Made by a program: the position numbers and the translations under genes. Positions 14,461 to 29,412 of a stretch of DNA of 64,000 nucleotides are shown in pieces. Every line of letters begins with the position of its first letter. Within the stretch, counting starts at the first letter, position 1. Where the stretch lies: assembly GCA_013433145.1 (NCBI GenBank), contig CM024177.1, positions 2,506,110 to 2,570,109 of the forward strand, written 5' to 3'. The notes under the pieces are model-generated. The model was given only the letters and a program-made list of their open reading frames with translations. It was not told the DNA's origin and did not search any database. Source of the stretch: Ascaris suum. Taxonomy: Eukaryota > Nematoda > Chromadorea > Rhabditida > Ascarididae.

Positions 14461-17128
14461 TGTTTGCGATACGTGAACCCGACGAGCTTTGCTACACTCT
14501 CACAAGTCCACATTGTAAGATCTGCTATATTGGACTCGCTAAGGTACTCTAGGTTTTCGATTGGAGAGAGGAGCTCATTGGTTCTTGTAGCCTGAGACAG
14601 GAGATCGGCGGAGAAAGAAGTATGAACTTTCAAGGGGAATAAGAGATTTTCTGCTCCCTGTATTTTTTGAAATTAAATGAAGGGAATCCTGACCTCCTCT
14701 CTCTCCTTCCTTTCGCTCTTTCGATATGCCGATGGTTAAATTTGGGCGATATTTGATACCGGTCTGCTTTTATGTTGTACGTATCAGTGCTGTACATTTT
14801 GTATAGACGTTTTCTTGAATGAAAAGAGGATCTGCTTCGGTTCTTGGAGATGGCGATTTTTCCGATTCGTTTGAGAAAGCATCACGACAAGATGTCGTCG
14901 CGGAGTTCGGGTTTCCGTCGACGATAAGTTCCGTTGCGAACGTTGTCCCACTTTCTTCCAGCTCCAGATGCACTTACAGTCTACTTTGAAGGTTTTCCAC
15001 TAATATTTAGACCTGTGCGGACGAGTCTGGTAAGGGGCATGTGTGAATCATCGGACATGATGAAAGGAGGTGCTATACCCCGAATGATAAAACTAAATGT
15101 ATTTTATAAGTAGGGTCGTTACTTAGAAAGAGGTCTGCGAAACGCGTGCCGTACCTTGAGTATGGCCTTCTCTTCCTCTTCCCACTTTCCATCCGAAACT
15201 CCAAGTACGTCATAAGCTATAGAGTTACATATTACTTAATAATGCAGCTTTACAGCTACACATCTGGAAACGAGGACAGATGAAGTTTTGGAAATTGTTT
15301 GTTGGAAATGAATGCGTTGCAGATTTGAAATGAACACGATTACTTAAATTCTGCATGTCTGTTCATAAGTGCTGATGATGTTTCAACAAGTCATTCTTTG
15401 ATGTCTATCTCTGTCTCATCTACCATTGTCTTCCATTTTCCTCGTTTTCACACTTTTCGTGACTTATCCTTAACGGCGAGAAAAGAGGGAATGAGGCAGA
15501 CGGAAGAAAAAAACAAGCATATATGGGCAAGTTAAGGTATAAAACGCTAGTGGCATTTTCGAAACTCCGCATATTTATTTTTCCCGTGTTGTTGGGAGTG
15601 GGCTTCTCTATACTTTTAACGTCTGTGCTTGCTACACCAAATCATTCCTATCTGTTCCCCCATTATATACGCCTTCTGCTCTCTATATCGTGACTGTATA
15701 TTTCTTGCTAGCGATGTTTTAGGATACCATAAGTCGGTGTAGATTTCGTTATCTTCTTATTCCCTGTTGGTATTTTTTTATTTCATTTCAATTTTTAAAT
15801 AATATCGCCCGAGCAAGAATCGGCTGAAGGGACATAATTCCTTTTAGGGACTTCTTTTGTTTGGAATAGATCACGAATACGGCCTTACCCCGTTGCAATT
15901 AACTTGCACATAGTTTGAGAGCATTTTATAGAATATGGAGATATTTTATTGGTTTTGAGCATTTATGATCAATTGTAATGTTTTGCTGTAAATGAAATTC
16001 AAGTCTTCGTTGAATTTCATTTTCTTTCCACATTTACGTTTGTTGCAAGATTCTATCATTGCAACGATTTCGCGTTACATATGTCACAAATAAATGAGTG
16101 TTTGTTCATTTCAGTTATGCTCAAATGCATCTGTCAATCGTGAAATTTTTGTGGATACAACTTTTTGTTCAACCTACATTATAACATATATATGTATCTG
16201 TATGTATACTTCTAAAAATATAATTCCTATAAAGAAATCCCATCGAGCATGTTTATACTGCTCTATAACCAGTATCGTGCATCCGGCTACAATGCTGTAA
16301 TAAGTAAGAGCCACGTGCGTTTTGGTTATGCACTAATCTGCTGACTATTAAGGCATTTGCTTACTCCGTAACATAATTTTGAGGGACTTCTAGTTTATAA
16401 TAACGAAACCATCGATCATCAGGTCACCTAGTTACCTCCAATAGCCCGAAATCCTCAACTTTTTGTCCACTCGTTTCTGCTGTCCTAACGGCGGGTGAAT
16501 AGATGGAGCGAAGAGAGATGAGGGATTATTTCCACTCATACAAAACTGACTTTCATGTAAACAGGGTGGCAGAAATGAGTTGATGTAATGGCTCGTATTA
16601 ATAGCGATACCGAACAGTACGCGCCGGAAGCAAACCTTCCGGACGTCATGGTCACTCGGCAAACGGAGAAATGGGTTGGAGTGGCCGATCCGTTTCCCTG
16701 CGTGTCGATCATCCCATAGTTTCAGGGTTATCCCCAACACAGAAACATACCCGCGCACCAATACCCACTCAGAAATTTGCTTTTTTACATCATTGTGAGT
16801 TTAAGGAGGATCGACATGTAATGCAACTACTAGACATAAAACTTTATTATCAATGAAGAACAATAAGTGGCAACAGTGCGTAAAAATTGATAACGACGAA
16901 AAAATAAATAATGAACGACTTATGAAATCATGATCGCCTTCTATCCCGCTTTATAAAAATCAACTACCCTTGAAGAAAACATCAATAAAGTGCGAAATCC
17001 CGCATTGGCACGACGCCAAAAAATGCAGCCCAATTTTGGAAATTGCTGCTCACATATTCCTAAAGCAACAAAATATCAGCATTCGTGAACGCCAATAAGT
17101 GAGGTGCAAGTGGAGCGCAATCATCACT
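14461..17128. other. Intergenic stretch between convergent chn-1 and STT3
   Basis: This holds the 3' UTRs of two convergent genes. A TTTATT at 16843-16848 gives AATAAA on the minus strand about 280 bp past the STT3 stop, a plausible poly(A) signal. The segments 14461-14640 and 14780-14990 are GC-richer and open on one or both strands; a 56-codon plus-strand frame runs 14819-14989. No splice context or family supports a gene. A 109-codon minus frame at 16432-16761 is likewise unsupported. Confidence 0.4.
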
Positions 17129-20100
17129 TCATTTGTGTCCTCTGTTGTCCTGTGGCTTCACCTGAAAATTCTCCATTTCACCTGGGATTCCCTCATTACA
17201 GCACAGCTCTCCTACGGGAGATCATAAGAGCTCATCAATTCTTCCTCTATCTGCAAGTCATCGTGGTGTATTGAAGAAAGAAGAAAAGACAAAAGTTCGA
17301 GCGAAAAAATTTCCCCTCCATCTTGTCTCTCTCTCTTTCTCACAGAACGACAGAAAGAAATAACCTAAACAAACACCTAACTTATGAATTTACTGATAAG
17401 CAAACTTACTGAAGCGATATTAATAGTAACAACGAACCAATAGACCCTTCCTCTACTAGCGATCCTGCGATCCTATAACTATCCTGTAAATCGAAGTCCC
17501 GAAATCGCAAAACATACCAGGTACCATAAATTATGGATAAAATCATCATCTCTACTCTATCAAACGGCAATGCTAACTAACAATAAAGCATAATAAAAGA
17601 GTGAATATACTAGTGGTATACAAACTCTCAACACTTCATGCCAAGTAGACTGCAGATGGCTCTCAAATATGAGTAAAAGAAGCTATCAATGACCAGCTAT
17701 CAATAGAGACAGTAAAAAACTATATCTGCATTCTATAAAGAAACGAAGTTGAGGATTCACTACTGAAGTGACCTGTCACCAGACACAATGTCTTCTTTTG
17801 CCTCCTATAAATACCCAGTGCAAAAAAGTTTATGAAGTTTTTATGAAGTGCTTCTTTCAAAGCAAACAACCTTATTTTTTCTTTGTCAACCAAAAGAGAA
17901 GAGTGGATAGCTTTCCTTGACGGCACAACACTTAAGTTTTTATCAATCCAACACTTCACACTTTTTAGCAAACGGACAAAAGTCCTTCTTTTCAAATAAT
18001 TACCACCCACTCACTCCAAAAATGTCATAAAAATCCGACACATCTACCAAAACTGAAAACTGACGCAATTACACCAATCAACAACACATATTCATAACTC
18101 ATAAAAAAAGGTTATTTGCATCAAAGAAAGGCTATCCGTACAATTCCCTCACCTTAGACAACTTAACTTTATCCACTCTCTCTTCACTTGTTTTACATTG
18201 CACGCGCCATCCCATCCAAACTTTACTGGCTTGCTCTGCCTTTCTATTCGCTGCCCAATTATATCAAGCTCAGCAATCATAAAAAGCACAACGAGTCACC
18301 TTGTATATACGCACAATCCAATGTTCGCTGGTGAACGCTTCATCCAGGTAATCCAATGAAAAACCTTTATTACCGATTTCTGCGTGACGTACTCTGTCGA
18401 AGCCCGTTGGACGCCCCTGCAATAATTCCCTGAATATACTCAAAAACATCTATTATCATGCTTGCTAATAATAAACGTGTGCGGCCAAGAAGCTTTTATA
18501 TAAACTCGTTTTCATATTTATTCTCTGACAGCTCTCACCGCATGTACGTTCGTTATACATCAGTAAGCCAATAATCGTGCACTTAATTAACATTCAATCG
18601 GTCCACTTATATAATGAGATGTTACAAGAAGCAAAATTTCCACACTATACAACGTTTCAAGTGAGCATTCCTCAACTTGCCACTTGGCTAAAAATTGCGC
18701 TAAATGTCCGCGAAGAACAACCAACGAAAACGAACTTCAACGCACTTAATTCGAACTCCATCCAATGTTCGTTCATTCTGCTTTACACTCAACCCGGTAG
18801 AAATACCTCTGAGAGCAAAAAACAATTTATATTCACCACACTAAAAACGTAACAACAAACAATCATCAACATCCCCTCACTCGCTTACAATTTTACCCAT
18901 GAAATCTCACAAATCACATTGTGCAATGATCTGTTGACATTTGGTATAATCCAACCGGTTTGTTTCCTGGGTCCATATTGATAAATGAGAGCATCAGACC
19001 CATCAGACAGGAGGAGAGGGAGAAAACTGAATCATTTCCACAAAATGGAATCCAGAGCAAAAAAACAAGCAGACATCACCTGCTGTGTATAGAGACCTCC
19101 AAATCGATAATAGCACAGCTTATACATAAGGCAGTTAAGCATAGTGGATGACCCCTCTCGATCCACACGGAATTCACCCGACTTCGTGAAGTAATCCATT
19201 TCCTTTATATGTGCTCCCTCGGGTGTTGAGCCACCTATTCGCACCATCCACAAAAACTTGTTGATATCTGTAAATGATTGCTTTAATCAGAAGCGATATT
19301 GAAAATTCCCCAAAATACAGAGAGATATCCTTGCGTCACCTTGCGAACAACTTTACAATCGTGGCAGCTGTATGTGATATGACGATGAAACAAACAAAAG
19401 ACCCAGCCCTGCGAGCACCTCCTAAGCGACATCCGTAGCCGGCAAGAGGAACAGAGGATGGGAAGAGGAATGAATACAGAGATTCCTTCCTTCTCTTCGC
19501 CTTTATTGTCATTTCTAGCATACACTTTCCGCAACCGACACAAATTCCACTCCTCGGTGCAGAACTGACTAACACAGTCACCTGCCCATTCCACTTCACA
19601 TGCCTTCAGGTAGTCAATCAATTCAAGTTTACAATCAAACTTCCCTTAAGATATGAGGAAAACGGAAACAACGTAACACTTTCATGTAGCACATACAACA
19701 ACCTCCTCTCTTTTTCTCATCACTTCAAAAATCACTTCTTAGTGGCTTAATGTTACGCCATAAAATTCATCCATCAGCCTAGCATTTATAATTTGCGCCA
19801 GCAGATTAAGATAAAAGTTAAAATAATACAAGCCACTATACAAACACCACTTCATAAAAAAAAGGAGCAAAAGGGCGTGTCATACCATGCCTGAGTTTAA
19901 AAAATCTCATTCTACTATAAAATTTTACTGGGCAGCTTATTGTCATTTCATAATAAATAACTCACTTTTTGATGTGCCCACTTTCAAATGAGTCATGAGC
20001 CCATTTCGTCCAATTTTTAGTTAGAAATCTCGTTTACTGTGTCATAAAATGGCCTACGGAAAGTATCAGTTCAGCTGGATGTTTCCTTTTTTAGCACTGA

Positions 20101-23100
20101 AAAAAACAACACATACCATCAGATGAATAACCGGTAACACCTCCAAAAATGACAAGCACATAGTCAACATCTAGCTCGCGCATTATTTCATACGCATCCT
20201 CCTCTTTTGAAGACATCGCCTGCAAATAAATTCAACTACTTGCAACCGATATACTTTCGTATCGAAGAACAAAATAATTTGTAACCAAACACAAAGACGG
20301 AAGAGAATATTGTGCTGGGTAAGAATGGACGACCGACAAAAGAATAGAGGTTGTGAAGTGTCGACTGAGTGTAGCAAAGTGACCCTCAACAATCAAAAAC
20401 TAAATCTACCTGTTTGAAATGTTCCGGTAAAAAAATCGGAGTAAAAAAATTTGAAGGGATTTTAGAGAATCACACAACACCCTCACTGTTCTAGAATACA
20501 GTAGCAAATTTGCCCCGCCGTATTTCCGTGGGAATTTCCTCTTTTGCTTGAAATAAGCATTTTCACAGGAATAAATATATTCGAAATTCCCTGGTTACAA
20601 CAAAAAAGCCACCTGTCCCACTCGAGAAATATGTGTGTTATTCCAGGTGTTATTATCAACGATGACAGTTCGGTTGGCCATTGCTGTTATTTGATAACCA
20701 TAATCCCACCATGACATCACTTTTGCATCCTGAAAGCAATCATCCAACCACTGGTAAACAATCGAATAAACAAAGGATAGATTTTATAAACCAATTAAAA
20801 TCATCCTACTTGAAGCTAATACTAGATCATTTCTTCTTAATGATCATTTCAACTATTGCCATAAAGCAGAGGAAGAAGGTGCACTGATATTGAAGGTATA
20901 AAAAAGGAGTGATGAGACAAACATGAAATTTCGGGGCAGAATAAAAGAAAATGCACTCACAGAAAAACGAATCATTTACTTCAACAGTGATCAATGAATT
21001 TATTCGAATTTAGTGAAATTCAAGTGAGATTTCACAAAAATTTTCTCCAATTTAAAAACCTCCTCTCGATTGGAACCAAAATTCGATCTCGCAAATCCCT
21101 TCCTCAAATCTCTTCTTTCATATGATATGAGAAACAGCGAAACGTTGCTTGTAATCTGTTATTTCACTAAACCAAAAAGATCGCAAATGCTCGACTTCAG
21201 CCACGTTTACCCTCACTAACTTGAATAAAAACAAAAACAACAATACGAATTCCTAGCAAAATATCACTCCAAATTTGAAAGCATAACGATGGAAGATGGA
21301 AACGAAACCTCGTGGGTGTTCTGTCTGAGCCAGTAGTAGGCTTCTCTGAAGTCATCAAAGATGATATTGCCACCATCACCCGAATGTGCCGACAGAACTA
21401 TTGAGGGACTGCTATATGCTTCCGATGTGACCCATGTGCAGTGATATACATACGTGAACATAAGCAATGCCACTACTCCAATTACTGCCTGCGCCACCTT
21501 AAAACATTCAACTATTATACTTGCTGACAATATGAGACTTCTTATGTTACAGTCACGCACTGACAGAGGATGGCCGAAGAGAACTTCCGGAGAAGAACAA
21601 ATAAGACAGGTGGGCGAGCCCTGGAAGAATGAATCCGTCCTGATGATGGAGGGAACGTCAATAGTGCACTCATTTCCTTCCTCACATTTTTATTTAACCA
21701 GTTTATATGAGAGCGATAGCCGCCCCATCTTAGCCACCCGACCTAACACCACTCGTTCTCCTTCTTCGAACCGACGCTCACGAAATCTCTAACATCGCAA
21801 TAACTGCGGTAAAATGACACTCCATTACACTAACCTCATTCTTGTAGGGATAGTTGCGCTCCATCTCCTTCCTTTCGTGTTTCGCAGCATGAATAGCCAC
21901 CGAATCAAGATTCTTCATATATGCGGAAAGTGTCGACGAGACGGCTATACCAGCGAGGATGCACATCACAGGCGCAAGTACCAACATTAGTCGGACCATT
22001 ACACCCTTCAACAATATCCACGTCACCTTTCTCGATGATCAAGTTATGGTCGGAGCGAGACTTAACCGAGGCACCTACACATTATTGACACTATTTTTAA
22101 AAACATGGCACATGCTCACATAAACACGAAAAATTTACCGAGGGGAATCGAAAAGAAAAAACACTACGCTAGCGAAATGAGTACCTTTGTCGTAGCAAGA
22201 ATGAGATGCCATCTCGAGCATTTCCTGATTTATCTACAGTGTTTTCCTGAATAGCATAATTCCTCAGCTCTCCTTCCCCTATCTGCTTATATTGGTCTCC
22301 TCATTGCAAGCCTTATTAAACAACCTATAAGAGAATTTAATAGAGGCGAATAAAGCCAGTACGACGGTAAACTTTAAAATCAATTCTGAGACCACAATAT
22401 GAACCCAATTCAATTGATAACAGCGACAATTTAAAATAAAATAAGATGCATCGAACAATCGAAAGAGGAAAAAAATAATACATACAGCGAAGTAGATACT
22501 CGTTAGTCCATATAAGATGATGAAGATATTATGGTCGTTAAGTTCTTTGAAGCAGAAGTACATTCCGGCTAAATAATTGGAACTGTTGAATTGTTTGCAC
22601 TTGTAAAAGAAAACTACAATAACAAATAAGACAAATGTGTGTCTCGAAATGCCTCACACAAAGAAGCCATCTACGAAGCGCAACAAACAACGACATTGAA
22701 CTATATGAAATGTGCCGCATAAGGCATCAACGAGTAGCAGTAAGAAGCATACATACAGTATATAGTTATCATGTCAATTACCGCATAAACACATAGCGTA
22801 TTGTCTATTTCTGGTGTTGTCCATTGTTGGCTTCCTCTATACTTCTTGCGAAAATGGAAACTGAGGGGAACTTGGACGAAATCCGAGTCTTTCAACTGAT
22901 GAATCGGCATTTTAGGAACTCTTAGAAGTTCCCAGCTTGATCGAGGAACTTTATTCTCATGCAGCAGGCTTTTTAAATTAACTAAAAGAAGTTTCATTTC
23001 TGCGCACATCTAGCATGTATGTCAAAAAGGTTTATAAATGTCGAAACTAGAAGGGCACTAACCGGGGAAGGTGAAGACGAGGAATTGTAAATCAAAATAA

Positions 23101-26100
23101 AAAGAGCTCCACGCCGTGGGTTGATGTTCGGAGACCGAAGCAATAATCGGTATGTTGTTCTTCGCATAAGATGGATCCAACAGTGAGTAGAAACGTCCCG
23201 TCCACGGCGCTATTTCTAAGTGCAAAAATAGATCATTGCAGCACACCTATCAAAGCATCGAATTACCATCTTCCCTTAACGAAGAAAGTGCCAATAAAGT
23301 ATGATTGAGACCAATGCTATATTAGCCTTTAATACGAGAAAATAAGGTTTTTCTCTGAAATAGGTTTCACTAATAGATGGAGCACGTAACTTCGAGAGTG
23401 GTAAGCAAAATGGAACGCCCAGTGAAGTGAGCTTATCAAAACTGTATAGAACGATGCGCTTCGAAAATCCTTAGGTTTAAGGAGTTCGAGCATTTAGCGA
23501 CGAGTAAGCTTATCTCAGGCAACTCGATTTTAAAGTAACGCGATTCTTCTCCAAAAACATTCATTCGGCTAACTGTACGAACTAGAGAGAAAAGTAAAAC
23601 ATGCAGAGCCATTTTCAGAACTAAAGCACGTGGGATCAATTTCAAATATGTACAGCAGCTGTCAGAAGTAAAACGTGTGAGGACAATTCCTCTCTCAATT
23701 TTCGTAACTTCATCAGTTCCACCCTCATTCCCCCTTCACACTCCCCTCAACACCTAACCTCCCCTTGCTACTCGTTTCATTCCATTCCAAGTGCTTCATC
23801 AACAGCTCTATCAAGAAGCTCTAAAACGATGAAATACTTTTTATTGGATGAACGTGTCATATCAAATGCGAAGATAGTTCCTTAAAATTAGTTTAAACAT
23901 CGTATCATTTGAATCGGTGAAGTTTTCTGATATTATATGGCACATTCGAAGCAGTTCAGAACTATCCTGACAATTATAAAAATGAATCAAAGTTAACTAA
24001 CTTCCAAGAAACGCGGCCGCAGCAACAGCCATCGCAATGAGTACAGCGAAAGCTAATACAATCGAGCGGAATAGAAGTTGGAAATTTTCCTCAGTCATCT
24101 TCGATCGTAGCCAAGTCGCAAATGCGACCAGTTGACAAAGACCAAATACTCCAAACGCCTGCAACCATTGCATTTCGATTTTTAAATCAACGCTCGTAGC
24201 GAAATCTTTTAAAAGAAGGAAAAAGGATGAATGGTACATGAAACAGCAAAAAAAAAACATTCCTTCTTTTAGACATATACTGAAGAAATAAACTGCAAAG
24301 TTAGCCGCCTTCTTATTCAGAAAAAAATGGAGCGAACGTAATGACTAATAAACAGAAACTCGAAAGTGCAAGTTTCTTTATTGGGAGAAAAAAAGCAAGA
24401 AATAAAAAATAAAAATTTCGAACATTTGCAGAAACAAATTTTCCTCCCACCCCCCTCTCCGTCGTTCCTTGCATGTTACATCCTATATTAGACGATTATC
24501 ACTCACAATCATGTTACATCCTATATTAGACGATTATCCACTTATTCCGCCTGTCGAGTTCGCAAACTTAAATACGCCATAAGAAGCTCGAACCTATTCG
24601 TATAAGAAATGTAAAGCTTCACGATACTGTGTTAGAGTTTCCACTTACATTCAACCATATATAATCTCTCATCAGGTCGCAAAAGTAAGCAAAAACAAAC
24701 AAACATGCTCCCTTCAAAAATTATACAGCCCGACTTTAAGAACTGGAAGCTTCTATCGATGACGAATATTTGTGAACTATTCAAATGAAAGTTGAAAACG
24801 TTCAAAACTCAGTGAATCCAAAAAGACGAGATTGCACAAATGAGGATATTATATGAAAGTAAATAAAATACAACAGAGAGCAAAAACATACTGCCATATG
24901 CTCGGATGTCTGAACCGGTTGGAAACCAACGAAAGGAATTTGCATTGATAGAATTGTGCCAATTGTGTACACCTATAAACAAATCGAAACAATTAAAGCT
25001 AGTAGTTTAACATACAACAATCAAATAATCCTCAACAACTTCAATAAGTCTCATCCGATCAACGTACATTTTTCTGCTTCAATGTAGACTAAAAGAGATT
25101 CTTTGATTAGATTCTTCAACGAAGAATGGTAAGAGGGAGGTGAGTATAGATGGGGAAGGAGGGCGGAGAGGGGGGGAGGACAGTAGAAGACGTTGAGCTG
25201 TGGAAAGACTATATCATAGGAATCATGAGTTTAAACGACTTTTCATCAACCTTTTTACGTCCCTTACTATAGGGAAAATCCTCCTCCTTTTTCGCAGAGG
25301 TTCCAAACTAATGCACAAAAAAGTTCTCGTTGAAATCGCAAAGAGATATTGAAAGAACTATTATTAACGAAATGCGATTCATAACGATTATAGCAACATC
25401 AAAAAGTTCCATAACAATTGTCGGCTTATTATTCAATAAAACAATATACCGTTGAATAGGCGATGTAAATTTTATGCGAGAAACGTCCACTGCACATCAA
25501 TGCGAGTACATGCAGAGGGATAAGATTAATGAGGAATACGTAACCACCCCATGAGGACACCATATAGAAGTAGGCCAACGAGCACAACACTGCCCAGTAG
25601 AGAATGCCCGTCTTCACTGCCTACAATAATAACACAAATACTTCAACGCTAATCGATCCTTTTCCAAATGTATCGGGATACTTAAAATACCAATCGGGAT
25701 CACGGGAACACTGTGAGAAGCGAAATGGAAATAAGAGAGAAAAACTTGTATTATAGCCTATCCAAAGACTATAAAAATGATGGGTAAAGTTCTGGCCAGC
25801 GTTCCCTCTCATCTGCATCGAGAGAGAAAGAACACCATATCACCTCGAACAAACCCCACATATAAACTTCTGTAACAAGACTTCTGTATATATTTTAATA
25901 CCTCATCCTTTTTTCACCAAAAACGCTGAAAAGAAATAATTTTTTCTTGGCCCGAAAAGCGGTATGTTGCTGTTTTAGACTGCAAACATTTTTAGAAGAA
26001 AATATTGCCCTCTCCAGTTAAGCCATTTCAAAATGCCGTAGAATTTACGACTCTGAGCAATTTAACACTGCATAGTTGTGTCAGGGCTTCAAAAATGCGT

Positions 26101-29100
26101 CTGTGAGCAATGATAACAGCTGCCAAAAATAGCGCAGTTGCTTTATGCTTATAATTAATAAAACAAATTCCAATACAAATTATTGACATTTACAACTAAA
26201 CCGCTATTAATTACTATTGGATTCACCATCTAATAATAAAATTTGCTACTTAAAACTAATAAACTCAAAAATGGGAAATAAATAAGCGAAAATAATCTCT
26301 GGAAATTTGACTAGAACCACGAATCGATACACAGTGACGCATAATCGATATAAATGATCCTCCAATCTCAATTCTCTTTACTTTTATTCTTATAAGCATA
26401 TTTTACCAACCGAAAATAATTAAATAAATAAAATGCGAACGGGTAAAATCTTACTTTAATCCATAAATAATATGTGAATAGCATACAGAATATAGCAATC
26501 CCCTCGTTGTCGTATGAGCCAGCAACCGAACGTGATATGTAGCCAGGCACTATGGCAATCAACGATGCGGCAACCAAACCTGCGCCGTCACTCTTCAAAC
26601 AAAATTTTGTCACCTCTTTTGTTATACCTGCTTAACAGCAAATACCTCTGTCCGGATAACGAAAGACAGGCTGAGGTCACTAAATGCACCAACACAGGTT
26701 TAAATTTACTCTTCCCAATCTCTCTTCCACCCCATCTCCCTCTCTTCCCCCCCCTCCCCCCCCCCCCCCAAAAAAAATCCTTTCCTCAATAATGCCACGA
26801 TTCAAACAGATAGCTTCATCTAAATGAATATGTCACACTCATCCTATTGCCCGAATTATAATCTACTAGAACAACAATCGATATTTAAAATATTTCATTT
26901 AATAAATAAACAGGTGAACTAAATAACATAAGACTTCAACAAAATCTCTGATCTAACAAGAAAAGGCATAGACCAAACGCAATCATTCTCGACGTAATCA
27001 ATATTTTATCATTACCTCACTATCATTCATTATCATAACTGGATTATTTCAATTAAGAACGCATTCTATTCGAAAAAGATGCGATCGGTTTTGAAAACAC
27101 TCTCAACAAACATAAAAATTAACTTTATATTACCATAGTGGTGAAAGCCAAAGTGTTTTCTATACAAAAAACAAAAATACAGTCGCTGCATATACTAAAA
27201 TCAATAGCTCCCTTTCCCTCATTAAAATTCGTGGGGGAATGCTTTAAAAAATTTTGGGAAAGTAAAGTCAATTTCAAATTGGCTATAATCAATGGGAAAT
27301 GTCTTTTTGCAAATAAGTTACGATATCTTATGAATCTCCTACCAAATAAGCTACATTATTTCATCCAATGCTGCGCTATTTTAACGAATGAGAATCGCAA
27401 TATCCACCAAAATATAACAACAGGGGCAACAGGGGCTACAGTATTATTACTATTGAGTAAACGACACAGCGCTATTCCTATCAATACTAGGAATTCTCCC
27501 GAGAGTTTCCTTGATAAGGATGCATTGCTAGCATAGAAACACCCTTGCAGTGTATTTTTTACAATTCATCCTTTCAATAATTTTCTCACCACATGCGAAC
27601 GAGAAAGTTTTTGCTGCCATTTTTTGAAACAAAGAACTTTGAAACCTTTTTTGAAAAATATTTCTATTTTCCAAAAACAAAGCGAATTTTACGTGGAAAA
27701 AATCGCTAAAACATTTTACAAAAATACCATCTTTATTGTTTGCTCAATAATATAAGAAATCAAAAGATAAGAAAAAAACCTTGAGTTCTTTTGTAAGAAG
27801 ATATGTGATGATAACGGTGAACGAGCTGAATAATGGCGCTAGGAATACACACACTTCACGAATGTGCAACGTAAAATGCAAGAAATGCAACACTCGATAG
27901 ATTAACGCACTCGTCACCATCAAGCCTGCAAGAAATTTTTCTTCTTTTTGCAATGTGCCTAAGGTGTATCGGTGCAACAACCGCTGTTAAACATGGATAT
28001 GCCTTGCAAAAGAAGCACATTCTAAACGCTATCATTGCGGCATTTCTCCCTCAATTCTTCGCCGATCTTATAGCACTGAGCTTTTTAGACGTTTATACTC
28101 ACTCTATTGTGTCGCTAACTCTCTACAGCACCACAAGTTTTACATAAACCTTCGTAATATACAAAGATTCTGACTCACTCTCACCGAACGAAACCATTTG
28201 CTCCCCTCTACTCTCCATTCCATTCGACACATTGCAAGGAGATCTAGTGTCTTCATTCCCGCTCCCCTTCCACCACAGCTTTTCGAAACAATTTCAGTCT
28301 CTTGCAAACATATCTGCGTCCTTTTCTGAGACACTAATGCGCCACGTTGCATTGTTTTAGGTTGAGATCCTTCCAGCTGGTATAATCCTAATTTCCCGAA
28401 TCCTAGACTAAACCACACCGTCGTGCCAGCAACAGACTCCGCTACAATGAAGAAAAAAAAAATTAGATGGACTTGCCTGGATATATGGTACCTCCTATAA
28501 TTCGCCCAAGAGGATACCAAGCTCGGTCATCGAACCAATTGTGAAAGTTGTAGTACCCTTCTTCAGTCAAAAATCTCGTCGTTCGGTAGTTAAAATATGG
28601 GTCAAACTGAACAAAATCTTGAATTATACATATATTTGATGGGACAGATTACTGGAGGGGGTTTGCTGATAGGAATTACTTCTTTCTCGAATTTCGACAA
28701 GGAAAAAGCAGTAGGGTAACTAATTCTGAATACAGGAAAACAAAGCCATTTTCGATTCCGACTATGGAAAGTTTATATCTTCTGAAACATTTCTTTAAAA
28801 AATCCGGGAGGAAGGTTATCGATGCGAAACGAGAAGGGGTAGGATGATCCATTATAGGTTAAGGGCCGAAAAAAGGGGCGCACTCAGAGGGTCGTTGATT
28901 AGCTCCCCAAGTTTATAATTTTAAACCTTCTTAATGCTACAGATCATCACCGTTTTACTATGAAAGGTTTCCTTACTACTCCATCAACGAACCATTCAAC
29001 AATTATGTAAAACGACCGGAAGTACTTCCAGTACATCGAATAAATCACTGTTTTCTATAAGGGAACAAAAAAACTTTAATATCAAATACGAAGGTCATCT

Positions 29101-29339
29101 GATCGACAAATATTATATATTCGATCAAAATATTTTATAAGCTTCAGTGTATAAGACGAACCTCATGAATAACCGACTCGAATCGTAAAACGGAGAAGAG
29201 TCGACTGAAATTAAAGGATATTTCTAGAATATGCTAATCACGTACATTTATTCTTAATCAATGCACCTCATAAAAATTATTATGGAAAACAATCAAACAA
29301 GTCAAATCATTTCAAAACAACACAATACTGCACTATTTG

Positions 29340-29412
<73 letters not shown>

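Noticed and set aside
16432..16761. 109-codon minus-strand frame considered as a gene between chn-1 and STT3
   Set aside because: No family, no acceptor/donor pair, and mixed composition; it lies where the STT3 3' region is expected.
18577..18852. 91-codon plus-strand frame in an STT3 intron
   Set aside because: It has a non-ATG start, no splice signals and no recognisable family; the length is compatible with chance.
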